From positions 28,768,001-28,832,000 of the forward strand of contig CM114271.1 of assembly GCA_050084515.1 (NCBI GenBank): a DNA stretch of 64,000 nucleotides. Direction: 5' to 3'. Below are positions 9,861 to 20,337 of this stretch, in pieces. The position numbers and the translations under genes were made by a program. The notes beneath the pieces were generated by a model. The model was not told the DNA's origin. It saw only the letters and a list, made by a program, of their open reading frames with translations, and searched no databases. The stretch is from Blasia pusilla (Eukaryota > Marchantiophyta > Marchantiopsida > Blasiales). Positions within the stretch are counted from its first letter, which is position 1; every line of letters begins with the position of its first letter.

Positions 9861-11805
9861 TTCTTTGCTCATAGAGCTATTTTTGGTCCCTTCCCACATT
9901 GCCGTCGTTACAGGGATTGAACATTCATGAAAATGCCCTCTGCCCCAACACAAGTGGAGAAGAAAGTGTTCATTCCTCTTGGAGGTTGTCACAAGCATGC
10001 CAAAGAATTTCACTTGTGGAGGCATGCCAACAAGACCAGGCAAGAGAAATGCTATAATCTGTAGCATCCCATATCTTCCTCAAAAAAGGCATAACAAAAG
10101 GAAGGGGGCCTTCGATTTACGAGCTCTATATCGGGGCAACCGTGAGATCTGGTGATGAGAAACTCTATTTGGAAACCTTCAATCGGTGCGTAACAGGAAC
10201 TCCCCTCGAGCAAGATGTACACATTGGTGGGGATATTTGTGGGAGTGTTTCAAGATGTCCCATACAGATGGTGGTAGAGCAGCCCGAGCGAGACTCGTGG
10301 AGATCAGATAAGTATATTGACTTTAGGCAAGTGAAGAGGCAGCATCGAGGAACGAACCCGATGATTGATTTGGATGAAGAAATTACGCCACCCAGGTATT
10401 CGGAGACCCCAGATTGCTCCCACATCCGTGATGCAATAACTTCTCCAAAATCAGTGAAATATTTTATTTCAAAAGCCCTCCGTTGCTGGAAGTTCGCAAC
10501 ATCTGATCGCTAGGGTGGTTCAACAGTATGGAATTCTGGTCATTGAGGTGGATTGCAACCTCAAAAGGTGGCATATATCTCGGAGCAACTTGTAGGGTAG
10601 GATCTGATGGCATTAGGAGAGCATGCGGCAATTTCCTACATAAGAACTATACAATGACTAGACGACCACTGCCTGGATTTTGGGGACTCAAAACCTTTGA
10701 TCGTTTCACAAGGACGGGGGATCAATTGAAGTACTTCTTCTGCCCAAATGAATCCTGCGCTTTCCGAAAGTCTTATTCGGCTGCCATTGGAGCTCCAGGG
10801 AATACCCCCCACGATTTGGCCCATTTCCGCAGTTACGAATTGCACTCAAGACAAAGTGGAAAATCTTACAAGTGTCGGTTTCAGACTCGTAGACGGAGGA
10901 AGTTCGGAGCATGTTCGCATTATAGAGACCTTCGCATTTCGTATTCAACCCAAGATTGATGTCAACATGTACCCGAAGAAGGTGGATGATCTCAATCCAC
11001 TATTTTTGTTTGAGTCTAGAAATGGGATGAAGAGAAACAGAATGTGTAGGCCAACGATGGAGAGAGCAAAGCGAATCGCATCAGCTCCGGAGGCAAACAT
11101 GGAAATCATGGCCACAAAAGATGTCATGCATGGCAATGGAATAGGAAGGATGTATTGGGTCAGGAACAACATTGAAAATTCAAGTGTCACAGGGGTGTAT
11201 GTGGTGCACATGTGTTGCTTTCCCACATGTTCCTATGATGACTTTGTCTGAAGAGAGACAAGTGGGAAAAAGTATTTCCCTTGTAAGCATATGTACTATG
11301 TGTTGCTTGTAGTTTTAAGAGAGTCGGAGGTAGGAGTAGGAATCCACCAACCAATTCTGTCCCTCAAAGAAGTGTGAAGTATTTTAAACAAACCACTTTG
11401 AGGATGCAAAATGAGGTCTTAGATTGTACTTTCATTTTCCAGAACCTTAACTTTGAGCTTGAACTCTATTCAGCCCACGGCAAATGATAGATTCTTCCTA
11501 GACCTTGGATGGAAAAAGTGATTTGTTCCACATTTATGATTCCACTGATTTTTCAGTTTTTTAAATTTTGTGCAAATTGCAACCCGTCAGATTCAGATTG
11601 GTTGCCAAAATATGGAAGAGGAAAAAAATTTGTGGGAGTGCCTAAGCACTGAAAACAAAAGTGCAACAAATTTCACAAAAAAGTTTCCTCTCTTCAACCC
11701 AACGGAAACTCTCTTCAAATCACACGAAACTCTCTTCAAAAAAAAGTATCTCTTTGGGTTGAAGGTAGTTTCTTCTCTCCTCTCTTCCTCTCCTCTTATC
11801 GCTCC
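9380..11805. repeat. Right arm of large inverted repeat (matches 648-3060)
   Basis: Mirror partner of the left arm, with all segments in reverse order and orientation. It runs from the palindrome cluster to the pyrimidine-rich end near CTCTCCTCTTATCGC, beyond which PaMT 3' exons begin. Confidence 0.7.
9900..11380 (+). pseudogene. MULE-like transposase fragment with SWIM finger (right arm)
   Basis: An exon-like frame starts after GTCGTTACAG with MKMPSAPTQVEKKVFIP and GCHKHAKEFHLWRHANK. It is followed by 10142-10513 (TPLEQDVHIGGDI, MVVEQPERDSW), 10748-11251 (KIDVNMYPKKVDDLNPLFLF, MYWVRNNIENSSVTGVYVVH) and the SWIM finger CCFPTCSYDDF ... PCKHMYYVLL. The first finger cysteine pair is slightly altered and a TGA follows DDFV, while the left arm keeps CSCDDFVQRE. 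Together the two arms give a fuller protein than either alone. The gene is broken. Confidence 0.55.
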
Positions 11806-12345
11806 TCGTATACAACTCGCTTCCAAAGCCAACTGCTCCAACTTCAGAGCCACCATTGATAGTGATACCATCGTCACTTCCTACAATTCCGAAAATTGGG
11901 AGGGCAAAGCCGACAGTAATTCTGGAAGAGCTCTCGGAGGATGACAAGTGAGTTCAAAGATTTATCAGAGCCAGCTTGACTAAAGCGTTTTGGAGTTGGG
12001 ATTTATTGGTTTCCAAGGGCGGACCATATATTGACAATGGATGGGTGTCACCTTGCAGAGCATATAAGATTTACTGTCAAAGAAGGCGTTGGGACTCAAA
12101 TCATCTTATATGGGACCGTTATGATGTACCTAGGGGGGGGGGGGCAGGCTAAGGCTCTCAAATTCCCCAACATTTATAATCCCCTTCTACAATCGGCCAA
12201 AGAAGCCACTTGTATCCCAAGACATTCCTTTTGTATAGGAACCCAGGAGAGTTAGGAGTAAATTTGTAGATGACGAGGCTGAAGAAATCATAGACAAGAT
12301 CAAATATACATTTCCAAGCTTCCCTTGGATGTAATAAAGGACAAG
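11806..12345 (+). pseudogene. PaMT 3' fragment: C-terminal exons
   Basis: This fragment aligns with copy C at 35390-35487 and 35973-36300. Shared features are a block ending in a GATGACNAGTGAGTTC donor, the ILDGCH-like segment (here with substitutions), VYNRPEEPLVSQDTPFV-like sequence, a run of G inside the frame (12130-12144), and the ending DDEAEEIIDKIK...WM with TAA then AATAAAGG. The same ending in three copies marks the natural C-terminus. No methyltransferase core is present, so it is a detached 3' piece. Confidence 0.5.
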
Positions 12346-12439
12346 AAGTTTTTGCACCATGATGATTTTTGTAAAAATTTTCTGAATTGTTGTTTGTTCA
12401 TGTTGATTGTGTTGGTCTATCTACTCGATGTTTTTTATT

Positions 12440-13100
12440 TTGCATTCCGTTGGATTCCAACAAGTTGCAAACCAGGGAACCAACAACTGTTGGATTACGA
12501 TCTGGTTGCAAACTGGGGCTGTGGTTTTCAACCATAAAAATGAGGGACTAATGAGCAAGTTTGGAATTTCTCGGATTTTGACAAGTTACAGTTCTTGGAC
12601 AAGGCATGCTTGTGACAACCTCCAAGAGGAATGAACACTTTCTACTCCACTTGTGTTGGGGCAGAGGGCATTTTCATGAATGTTCAATCCCAGCAACGAC
12701 GGCAATGTTGGAAGGGAACGAAAATAGCTGAGAAGTCAAAGAAATAAGCTACCTGTTGGAACCAGATGTGTTCAAGGCCGAGGCATCCCATGAACGACTC
12801 TGCGACCCGTCGGGTCCCGATGTGTTGCAACACCCAGGAAACACCTACTACAATCCGTCCAATTCCGACGGGTTGCAAGAACCTTTGGCCACTCCGGGTG
12901 GAAGATCCAAGTACAAGTTATCCGAAAACTCATCCAGGTCGAACTATTTGCAGGCCTTGTATACATGCGACTTGCATACTCGTATACGGGTTGCACCAAA
13001 ATTCTGGATGCAACTCGTCGGTTTCCGACTGGTTGCACACTCAGGAAACCCGTCCGTATCCGAGGGGTTGCACACTCGGGCAACCCGTCCCATCCAACAA
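12440..13100. repeat. Palindrome cluster
   Basis: Degenerate units near 12450-12475, 12488-12515 and 12575-12600 are followed by better ones near 12804-12830 (CGACCCGTC..), 12850-12880 (CAATCCGTC/GACGGGTTG) and 13010-13085. The segment 12590-12730 also matches, in direct orientation, the left inverted-repeat arm at 2510-2640. Confidence 0.55.
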
Positions 13101-13109
13101 ATTGCTTGG

Positions 13110-14240
13110 TTTCTTCGGTTTGAAATCTCTATAGTTCCCACGCTTCTCAACTTGAGCTGCAACTTTTCAAACAATTCTCAGCATGAGCTTGACAAGACGA
13201 AATAGTGAACTCACCTACCCCATGAAGTTTCCCCATTGTCTCATACGTACAGTCCACCAACTCAACCAAGAGCACAACTCTTTGTACTTCCCCTCAATTG
13301 CATGCTTCCTCCACAACCCATGAAGTTCTTCTTGGCATTCCATGGCCTATTTCAAGGTTTTTCTGTCCTTGCAACGTTGGAGTAGAGTGACATGCTCTAT
13401 CCTCTTATTCTCCTTGATGCAAGATTTGGTGTACTGGGTCACAGACTGTTGCCAATGGAAAGCATCCGACCTTTCCCTCCCCGGTTGAACCTCTCCATCC
13501 CTGAACACTTCCCTGATAGCAATCCACCCAGGTTGTGTATTGTCCGCCATGAACCCATAAATTTCCGGAGGTGGCCTTTGTTTTCCTTCACCACCTCCAA
13601 TAAGAGTAACCAGCACATTTTCAAACTGCCAACGTCTTCTGCTTTTACTTCACAGACAAATATAGTTTTGAGTCCCTTCTCCACATGGTCATAAACGTGA
13701 GCAGAGAAATGCGAGATTTTCCCATAGTTGTTTCTCCTCAGCAGCCGTGATCTCGCCCTGTCCAGGGATTCCAAGCAATTGTTCACAATTTTTTGATGCT
13801 TTTGTGAGCTTGATCACTCCGGGCTTTGAACCCGGAGAGTTTCTGTAGACCTCGGCAACTTTCTTTGCCACATCCTCCTTGATGTGTCTCTGAATTGCAT
13901 CAGTCACAGGATGAGTGTGGGAGCCAACATGAACTGCCAGCCTTATGTACTCTGAGGTGGAGCCCAAGTCGTGGACAATGAAAAATATGTACGCAGGACA
14001 TGCTCCAACGCAGAAGGGGGATGCCTGACAATTAGGACATCGATGGCCTCCTGGCGGTATGGTGGCACCGACCTCGTATGGAGTTTCTGCATTCTTGGGA
14101 GGGAATTGCGACGTATTGACTCGCCCATTGCGCTCTAGATATGGGCATGCTAGACTTCTACACTCCAAGGCTCCAACGTATTGGCGGCGGGAGACAATCC
14201 AAGGACCATCTGGAATTGAAGCACTAGTCCGTTAAAGCCT
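13110..14240 (-). pseudogene. MULE-like transposase fragment, inverted copy of 7571-8890
   Basis: Minus-strand frames 13347-13616, 13439-13786 and 13689-14168 parallel the plus-strand copy. They include CPNCQASPFCVGACPAYIFF with the downstream HVGSHTHPVTDAI (zinc finger), VYDHVEKGLKTIFVCEVKAE, FMADNTQPGWIAIREVF and AFHWQQSVTQYTKSCI. This copy has the longer open N-terminal frame; frameshifts separate the three blocks. Homology ends at about 14240, opposite 7571 in the other copy. Confidence 0.55.
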
Positions 14241-14244
14241 GCAC

Positions 14245-15065
14245 CATCGATGACAATCAGACTTTTTGTCCATACCCTTCAGCGTCCTCCATCTTTCTTT
14301 TGAGCGGGAGCGGCAAGTGGAGGCAACTCAAAAATGCAATTACCATTGTGCGTGGGGCGACTTGTCGACAAGAATGTGCTTGAATATTTTCAAGGCGAGA
14401 GCGATAGCAATTATTGCACGATACTCGCAAGAGGAACAGTAGGCGGACAGAGGGCCGGTTGGTGTCCAGATCAAGCGAGGTTGACAACATCCAAAATATC
14501 TTCGGGAAGTACAACATTGTTCTGGCGTGTGAAGTTGGAGTCAAAGTCGGATCTCTTGAGCTAGGAGTTGCAAGCGTGAGAGCTCGGTGCACTAGGAAAT
14601 TCTCGACCGTCTACTTGGGAAACAGAGGAATTCAGGGGGCAAATTTGTAAACTCTGTATTGACCATTTGCTAGAGGTAGGAGATTCCATACTTTACGTTT
14701 CGCAATCACCGGGTGATTGTCTCACCTATTATGTCCTCCGTACCGTCCACCCTAACATCCTTGGATACAAAGATGGTTCCAATTTGGAGAAGAAATCGAA
14801 CAGAGAGAAAATTTCATCCACTGCTATGAAAGACTCACGAGCTTGCGGTCGAACGATTTCTGATTGAGGAAGGGCCGCTAGATGACTGCCACAAGTGAGC
14901 TTCACATAATTATCCATTCCAAGAAGATTCCACCGAGAGGAGACAGAGAATTGGTATGAGAATGAGAAAGAGAATGTTTAATTTATAGTGAATAGGGACT
15001 CAGATTCTCCTGACAGAATTTGACTGACAAGATGAAGTTTGGTAGTTGAAAATTTCTAACACAAT
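14245..15065. other. Unassigned stretch
   Basis: Only short frames occur on both strands and none resembles a known family. No palindrome units are seen until about 15070. It may be remnant mobile-element sequence. Confidence 0.3.
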
Positions 15066-15074
15066 GGATTCAAT

Positions 15075-15480
15075 TCTGTTGCAACTTTTCGGAGTCAGGT
15101 GGGTTGCAAAATTTGGGAATCAGAGACGTTGGTTGCGAAGCATGCACTTCTTTTTGTTGGAACCCGTTGAAGTCCGTTGGGTTGGTACCCCCTTCTTGCC
15201 GACCAAAGGTCTTTTGAGTCAATTTTGCTAGCATCAAACACAAGATATCGCTTGCATATGCTAAGGCAACCAATCGTTGGGGACTTTTGCGGGATTTTCC
15301 AACTCATGGTAGATCTTGTGACCCATTGGATTGCAATGGGTTGCCTCGGAACTATGTGTTGTCGCATTATTACCCGAGGGATAGAAAAGCGTGCAACCTG
15401 TTGATAACCGACGGGTTGCCCTGGTACCTCGCCTATTAACCCAAGATAAGCAAAGCGTGCAACCCGTCGGCTTCGGACGG
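15075..15480. repeat. Scattered palindrome units before the tandem array
   Basis: Partly decayed units lie near 15079-15107 and 15159-15184, with better ones at 15393-15418 and 15462-15485 at the head of the tandem array. The gap between 15190 and 15380 has no recognisable gene. Confidence 0.5.
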
Positions 15481-16065
15481 GTTGCACGCTTCTACCTCAC
15501 CTTGTAACGCTAACATGAAGGAAGCGTGCAACCTGTCGATCTCCGTCGAGTTGCGCGGGTGCCGCGCCTTCTTGCTCGAAGATGGCAAAGGGGCGCAACC
15601 CGTCGGCCTCAGACGGGTTGCGCAATTTCCTCACCTTGTAACACTTACATTAAGGAAGCGTGCAACCCGTCTGCTTTCGACGAGTTGCGAGGGTGCCGCA
15701 CATTCTTGCCCAAAGACGGCGGAGGCGCGCAACCCATCGACCTCAGACGGGTTACGCAAGTGCCTTGCCTTGTAATGCTTACATGAAGGAAGCGTGCAAC
15801 CTGTCGACCTCCGACGAGTTGCGTGGGAAGCCCGCCTTGTTATCCCAAGACGAGGGAAGCGTGCAACCCACCAAAATCCAACGGGTTGCGCGGGTACCTT
15901 GCGTTCTTGTCCGAAGACGGCATAGGCGCGCAACCTATCGGTTTCTGACGGGTGGCGCGGGTACCTCGTGTTCTTGTCCGAAGACGACGGAGGCGCGCAA
16001 CCTGTCGGTCTCCGACGGGTTGCCACAAGGATGGATGCCTTGAACCCTCGGGAAGCGTGCAACAT
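15384..16065. repeat. Tandem array of about ten 67-bp units, each with a palindrome
   Basis: Units begin near 15386, 15455, 15523, 15592, 15657, 15726, 15792, 15859, 15928 and 15995. Each opens with GCGTGCAACC or GCGCGCAACC, has a 25-base palindrome (C-rich arm, short loop, G-rich arm) and then a spacer. Two spacer types alternate in the first part (one with CTTGTAAC.CT.ACAT.AAGGA, the other with CTTG..C.AAGA.GGC), implying a dimeric unit of about 135 bp. The array stands directly upstream of the PaMT copy B promoter block. Confidence 0.75.
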
Positions 16066-16079
16066 GTCGAAGCCGTTGG

Positions 16080-16514
16080 TTGGTTTTTTTCACGTCCAGA
16101 CTTCCATAACGGTCGGCACGTCGCCGTTGGAAGGACGATGCGACCCAACGATCAGCCCAACAGCTCGGAAAGTATAAATAGGGGAAGGTTCACTCATTTC
16201 CGGTTTTTCGTTTCGCGATCTCAATTGCTCTTCTGCGCAGCATCTGACCAGATACCAAGGGGCGCTTTACACGGTGACTCATCGCGAGATGATTCGAGCA
16301 AACGATCGCGAGACGATTCGAGCAAACGATCGCAAGATGATTCGAGCGAACGATCGCGAGATGATTCAAGCAAACAATTGCGAGACGTTTCAAGCTACTC
16401 ATCAAGGCGACTCATCGCGACATCAGCAAGGCGACTCATCAAGGCAATTCCTCGAGCCGATTCATCGTGCACAGAGAGCAATTTCCTTGTCCATAGGAGG
16501 CATTTTCGGGAACA
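16080..16514 (+). promoter_or_regulatory. PaMT copy B 5' region: TATA box and 24-bp repeats
   Basis: TATAAATAG at 16173-16181 and its surroundings match copy A at 3165. From about 16281 to 16400 a 24-bp unit based on GATCGCGAGACGATTCGAGC plus AAAC repeats about five times. It gives an eight-residue repeat (DDSSKRSR-like) in one frame and is more expanded than in copy A. It precedes the shared ATG at 16515 and is probably leader sequence rather than protein, since the repeat number differs between copies. Confidence 0.5.
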
Positions 16515-17144
16515 ATGACGAGGAAAAAATCTCAAGCAAATAGGGCTGGGAGCTTCACTCCCAAGTTCATGAGGACTCTTGCGTCACCATCTCTAGGGCC
16601 TCGTTCGGCCAATGAGATAAGGCAGCAAGAAATCAAGGAGCGAGAAAGGGAAGCGGAGATGCACAAATAGGAGCTTCTTGCAAAACGTGTAAATGAGGCG
16701 CTCAAAAAATAGAACGCAAAGGCTGAGGTGTCGCACGCCTTGAAGAAAAGGATCGCTGATGAAAAGCGTGAAAAGAAGCGTCTGGACGCGTCGGTGAGGA
16801 GAGAAGAATTGGCAAAAGCTCGGAGGGAAAAAGCAATTTCCATTGAAGAAAGCCCTGCCCGTCCAACCGAAAGTGTTGAGATGCAGGAAATGTCCCCGAT
16901 AAAGTCCGGGGAAACAATCAATATAGCGGAAATGGCCGAAGTTCAAGTGACAGACGATGAGGTCATGAGGACCTCCAGCGTGGAGATGGTGGACATCGCT
17001 GAAGAAGCAGGAGAGCGGTCATCCTCGTCCCTAAGCCCGGCGGAAGAAATCGACCTCTATCGGATCGACGAGTTTCCTGTGGACTTGCCAGCTGCTGTCC
17101 TAGAGTAGTTGGCTGGCCAGGACACCGACCCAATCTTCGAACAG
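16515..17144 (+). pseudogene. PaMT copy B exon 1: coiled-coil segment
   Basis: Starts MTRKKSQANRAGSF at 16515 and matches copy A exon 1. TAG codons at 16668 and near 16711 stop it early, but the frame is open again from 16728 to 17108 with the acidic tail (EEAGERSSSSLSPAEEIDLY). The exon ends at CAG|GTAAGAG (17144/17145), and the last codons read QDTDPIFEQ. The stops differ from those in copy A, so a family ancestor without them is likely. Confidence 0.55.
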
Positions 17145-17242
17145 GTAAGAGAGGATCTGTGTTCTTTGAATTATGTGAAGGCCCATGTTGTAATTCATTG
17201 GCAATTTAGTGAAGCTTATTGACCTTGTCCCCGTTGTGACAG

Positions 17243-17719
17243 GTGGTAAAGCAGATGGCACTGATGGAGGGCCAGAACGCCTTGAGAATTTCACTTTGCC
17301 GATGGCAACTATGGAGTACGTCCGCGAAATTCAGTCTGACGAGGATATTTCAAAGTTGAAACAATCGACAGCGACAGCATCCTACGTCGACAGCTTCCCT
17401 CCGTTCTATGTTCACCCTTACGATGACCATGGAACCCAAGCGCTGGTTATAGAGGAGGACTTGGAAGCGCTCAACACATTCTGGAGGATGAGAGATCAGG
17501 AATTCAGAAGGGCGATAGAGGGGACGGAATTCAGCTGGATGCGAAACATGTATTTCTTCATCTGGGATGGAAACCACAGCTTCATGGCGTGGACCCAGTT
17601 TGCAGAGGAGCGCCCAAACTCATTGGAGGCACATTTTTGGGTGAAGGCATTTTTGGGTGAAGTCCTCCATACCCTCATCACATGGCGACGGTGGAGATGG
17701 CCATGCATGCCATGAACAC
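17243..17719 (+). pseudogene. PaMT copy B exon 2: ParB/sulfiredoxin-like domain
   Basis: Follows a 98-bp intron ending GTTGTGACAG. After a one-base deletion relative to copy A near 17309, the frame gives MEYVREIQSDEDISKLKQS, FPPFYVHPYDDHGTQAL, FWRMRDQEFRRAI and MYFFIWDGNHSFMAW. The DGNHR of copy A is DGNHS here, losing the usual arginine. A second indel near 17650 shifts the last part. The exon ends AACAC|GTAAGT as in copy A. Confidence 0.55.
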
Positions 17720-18327
17720 GTAAGTTTCCTCTTGCTGCAAACCGTCGGACTCTGACAAGTTGTTTGAGTCGCCACTGTTTTTGGAATGTTTTTGGCCGAA
17801 AGCAACTCGTCGGACTCCGACGATTTGCTCGACTGATCACTGGTTTAGGATCTTTTTGGCAGAAAGCAACTCGTCAGACTCCGACGAGTTGCTCGACTGA
17901 TCACTGGTTTAGGATGTTTTTGGCCGAAAGCAACTCGTCGGAGTCCGACGAGTTGCTCGACTCACTTCTGTTTTAGGATGTTTTTTGAAGAAAGCAACTC
18001 GTTGGAGTCCGACTGGTTGCTTGACTCGAAGCTGTTTTTGGATGTTTCTGGCTGAAAACAACCTGTCGAACTCCGACAGGTTGATATGTTCACTTTTCTC
18101 GCGAAAACCACTCTCTAAATACGGATAATCTGACAACCTGTCGGAGTCCGACGGGTTGAAACCAGGAAATCACAAATCTGAATGCAATCCGTCGGACTCC
18201 GATGGGTTGCAAAATTTAGGTCGTTACTTCCATTCTGACCATGAGTTGTGACGACCTGTGGGAGTCTGACGGGTTGCAGGAACCCATGTACCTTGCAAAT
18301 TTTCTAATATTGAGTTTGGATGTGCAG
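17720..18327 (+). repeat. PaMT copy B intron 2 with palindrome array
   Basis: Donor GTAAGT at 17720 and acceptor TGTGCAG ending 18327 enclose palindromes starting near 17736, 17802, 17866, 17931 and 17995, a period close to 64 bp. Others lie near 18061, 18134, 18185 and 18252. Arms are again mainly CAACTCGTC/GACGAGTTG in the tandem part. Splicing joins exons 2 and 3 into an open frame (TIVSEGNVTHHW), which supports the intron call. Confidence 0.75.
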
Positions 18328-19003
18328 GATTGTATCGGAGGGGAATGTCACCCACCACTGGATCCAAGATTGCAATCGGGTGAAGAAAGTGCTAACGACG
18401 CACCCGGCAGAGTACAAGTGGTTCTTGGGCGACGCCCTTGTAAATGAGATGCTGGCAAAGGGTGCTCAAATCCAAAAAAAAAAGAGGAGCGGTAAGAGGA
18501 GAGGAAGAGAGGAAGAGAGGAGAGAGGAAGATATTAGCAACCCCTAGGGCTCTTTTGGTTTGAAGAGAGTTTCCGACACGTTGAAGAGAGTTTCCGACAG
18601 GTTGGAGAGAGGAAAGTTTTGACAAGTTGAAAAGGCAATTTTTTTCCAAAAAAAATTGGTGGTGAAAAAAAAATTTGAAAATTTTTTTTTCTAATTTTTT
18701 TTACCTTTTCAACCCGTCGGATTCCAACAGGTTGCACTAAGTTTCCTCTCTTCAAAAAAAATCTCCAAAAAAATTACTCACTTATTATCCATAATCTTCA
18801 TATTTTTTGAAGAGAGTTTCAATTTTTTTTCCCTTTTGTGCCTTTTTTTTGAAGAGAGACTCTCCCCTCTTCCTCTCCTCTCTTCCTCTCTCATGCCAGA
18901 ATACTAGCCCCCAAAAAAAGACTTGGGCAAATAAGTTTATTTCCCAAGATGCAGCCGTGACAATCCTTTGCTGGTCGAAGATATAGGCCGCCAAGAAGAG
19001 CGC
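18328..19003 (+). pseudogene. PaMT copy B exon 3, split by a foldback insert
   Basis: The exon reads IVSEGNVTHHWIQDCNRVKK, then VLTTHPAEYKWFLGDALVNE to about 18479, is interrupted by a roughly 430-bp repeat, and resumes at 18913 with TWANKFISQDAAVTILCWSK. It is cut off at 19003/19004 where a gypsy LTR begins. Copy A is uninterrupted at the same place (5489-5510), giving an empty-site comparison. Confidence 0.6.
18480..18912. mobile_element. MITE-like foldback insertion in PaMT exon
   Basis: The insert begins with a purine tract (AGAGGAGCGGTAAGAGGAG) and ends with a pyrimidine tract and CATGCCAGAATACTAGCCC. An A-rich flank (CCAAAAAAA) on both sides is a possible target duplication. Related ends occur at 500-845 and 37290-37412. 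It has no coding capacity and includes palindrome-like segments near 18711-18736. Confidence 0.6.
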
Positions 19004-20278
19004 TGTCGTATAGTAAAATCAACCAGTGTGTAAACTCCTTCGTCATTAAGTGTTAGATAGAGTTTCATTTGTATTAAGTAAATTGGCTTAGAAAAAGGAG
19101 ATTCTTATGTTTAAACCTCTTTATGGTGCCTCTTTTATGCGGGCCCAACTTTAGGAAAAGGAGGTAATAAATAAAAGATGACTTTATAAAAGTAAAGTAG
19201 TTGCTTTAATGAAAAGCAAAAGTAGTCTTGGTTGGTGGCTAGATTAGTTGGGGTAATTTGGAAAATATCATGTGGGTAAAAGAGGATATTTTGGAAGAGA
19301 TAAGAGGAAATCTACTTATGTCAAAATATGATTGGCTAAGCCTTGAGAGGAAGCGATGTGGCACAAGATAAGATAAGCTCTATTTCATACTCTTGTGGAT
19401 CCCTTGTGAGTATATAAATAGGAGGGACCTTCAAGGGTTCATCACCTTCTATTCCACATCTTGAGTCTCTCGTGTCTCTCTTGAGTGTATGGCTTTGGGA
19501 TTGCTTGCTCTTCCAATGAGAGTGGATCACCCTTCTTGGGAGAGTAACTTGACCATGGTCTATTCTTCGAGAGATTTCTAGAGTGTGGTGTGTGTGTGTG
19601 TGGGGATGAGAGGTTTTTCACCGTAGAGGATTTTAGTCATACTAAAATACCCGATGTTTTGGCTTGTTACTTCCCCAATGAGAGTGGATTACCCCTCTTG
19701 GGAGAATAACTCTGCCAAAACTCATTCTTGAGGAGAGTAGAGAATGTCTGTCAAGCATGGATAGGGGTGGAGCACGAGCTGTGCCCGACTTTCCTTTCCT
19801 CAATCCTTACCATGTCAAGGTACTCTTTGTAGATAGGCACTGGTTCACTCGCTATTTAGTTTATCACTTTGGGGAGGCATTCATGAACCAGGTCATGCAA
19901 TCTCCAACTCCGGTGATTCTTCCTATTGTCACATATGGAAGGACATAGGATTGTATTTTGTATGTCCTTATATAGCGATCCATGGATGTCAATAGGCCTG
20001 CTCAAGTAGGGTTTAACACTAGTTGTGCTGTCTTCCTCGTGTACAAGCGTAAAATAGTTTATAGGGATTTTATAGTTAGGAATTTTGGGGTCCGATGTTA
20101 CGAAGAAGTGATCGCCTCGGCACTTCCATTTGTGATACCTGTCGTGAGAGAATGGAGAGTGTACATCATAATTTTGTATTGAAAAATGAGAACTTATTAG
20201 AGAGTTCACCTTGCATCGACCGCATCTACCGCAGCTAGAAGGCCTGCCCTTGCTCGAAGAAAGACTCTCGACACGACA
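19004..20278 (+). mobile_element. 5' LTR of outer Ty3/gypsy element (putative)
   Basis: PaMT homology stops at 19003 and the new sequence opens with TGTCG. A primer-binding-like site TGGTGCTTCCACTGAGAGC starts at 20281, and CA at 20277-20278 would close the LTR. This gives about 1.27 kb, plausible for a large gypsy LTR. The matching 3' LTR is not in the window because the right end is truncated at 33186, so the bounds cannot be confirmed. Two short frames inside (19757-19948, 19982-20182) are unrecognised. Confidence 0.45.
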
Positions 20279-20337
20279 AATGGTGCTTCCACTGAGAGCT
20301 CTTTGAGGCGGTAGTTTGTGTTTGCAAGTTGGAGTCT

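Noticed and set aside
12130-12144. G-run as a G-quadruplex or assembly gap
   Set aside because: A single G tract, and the same run occurs at the aligned place in copy C (36098-36108), so it is inherited coding-region sequence.
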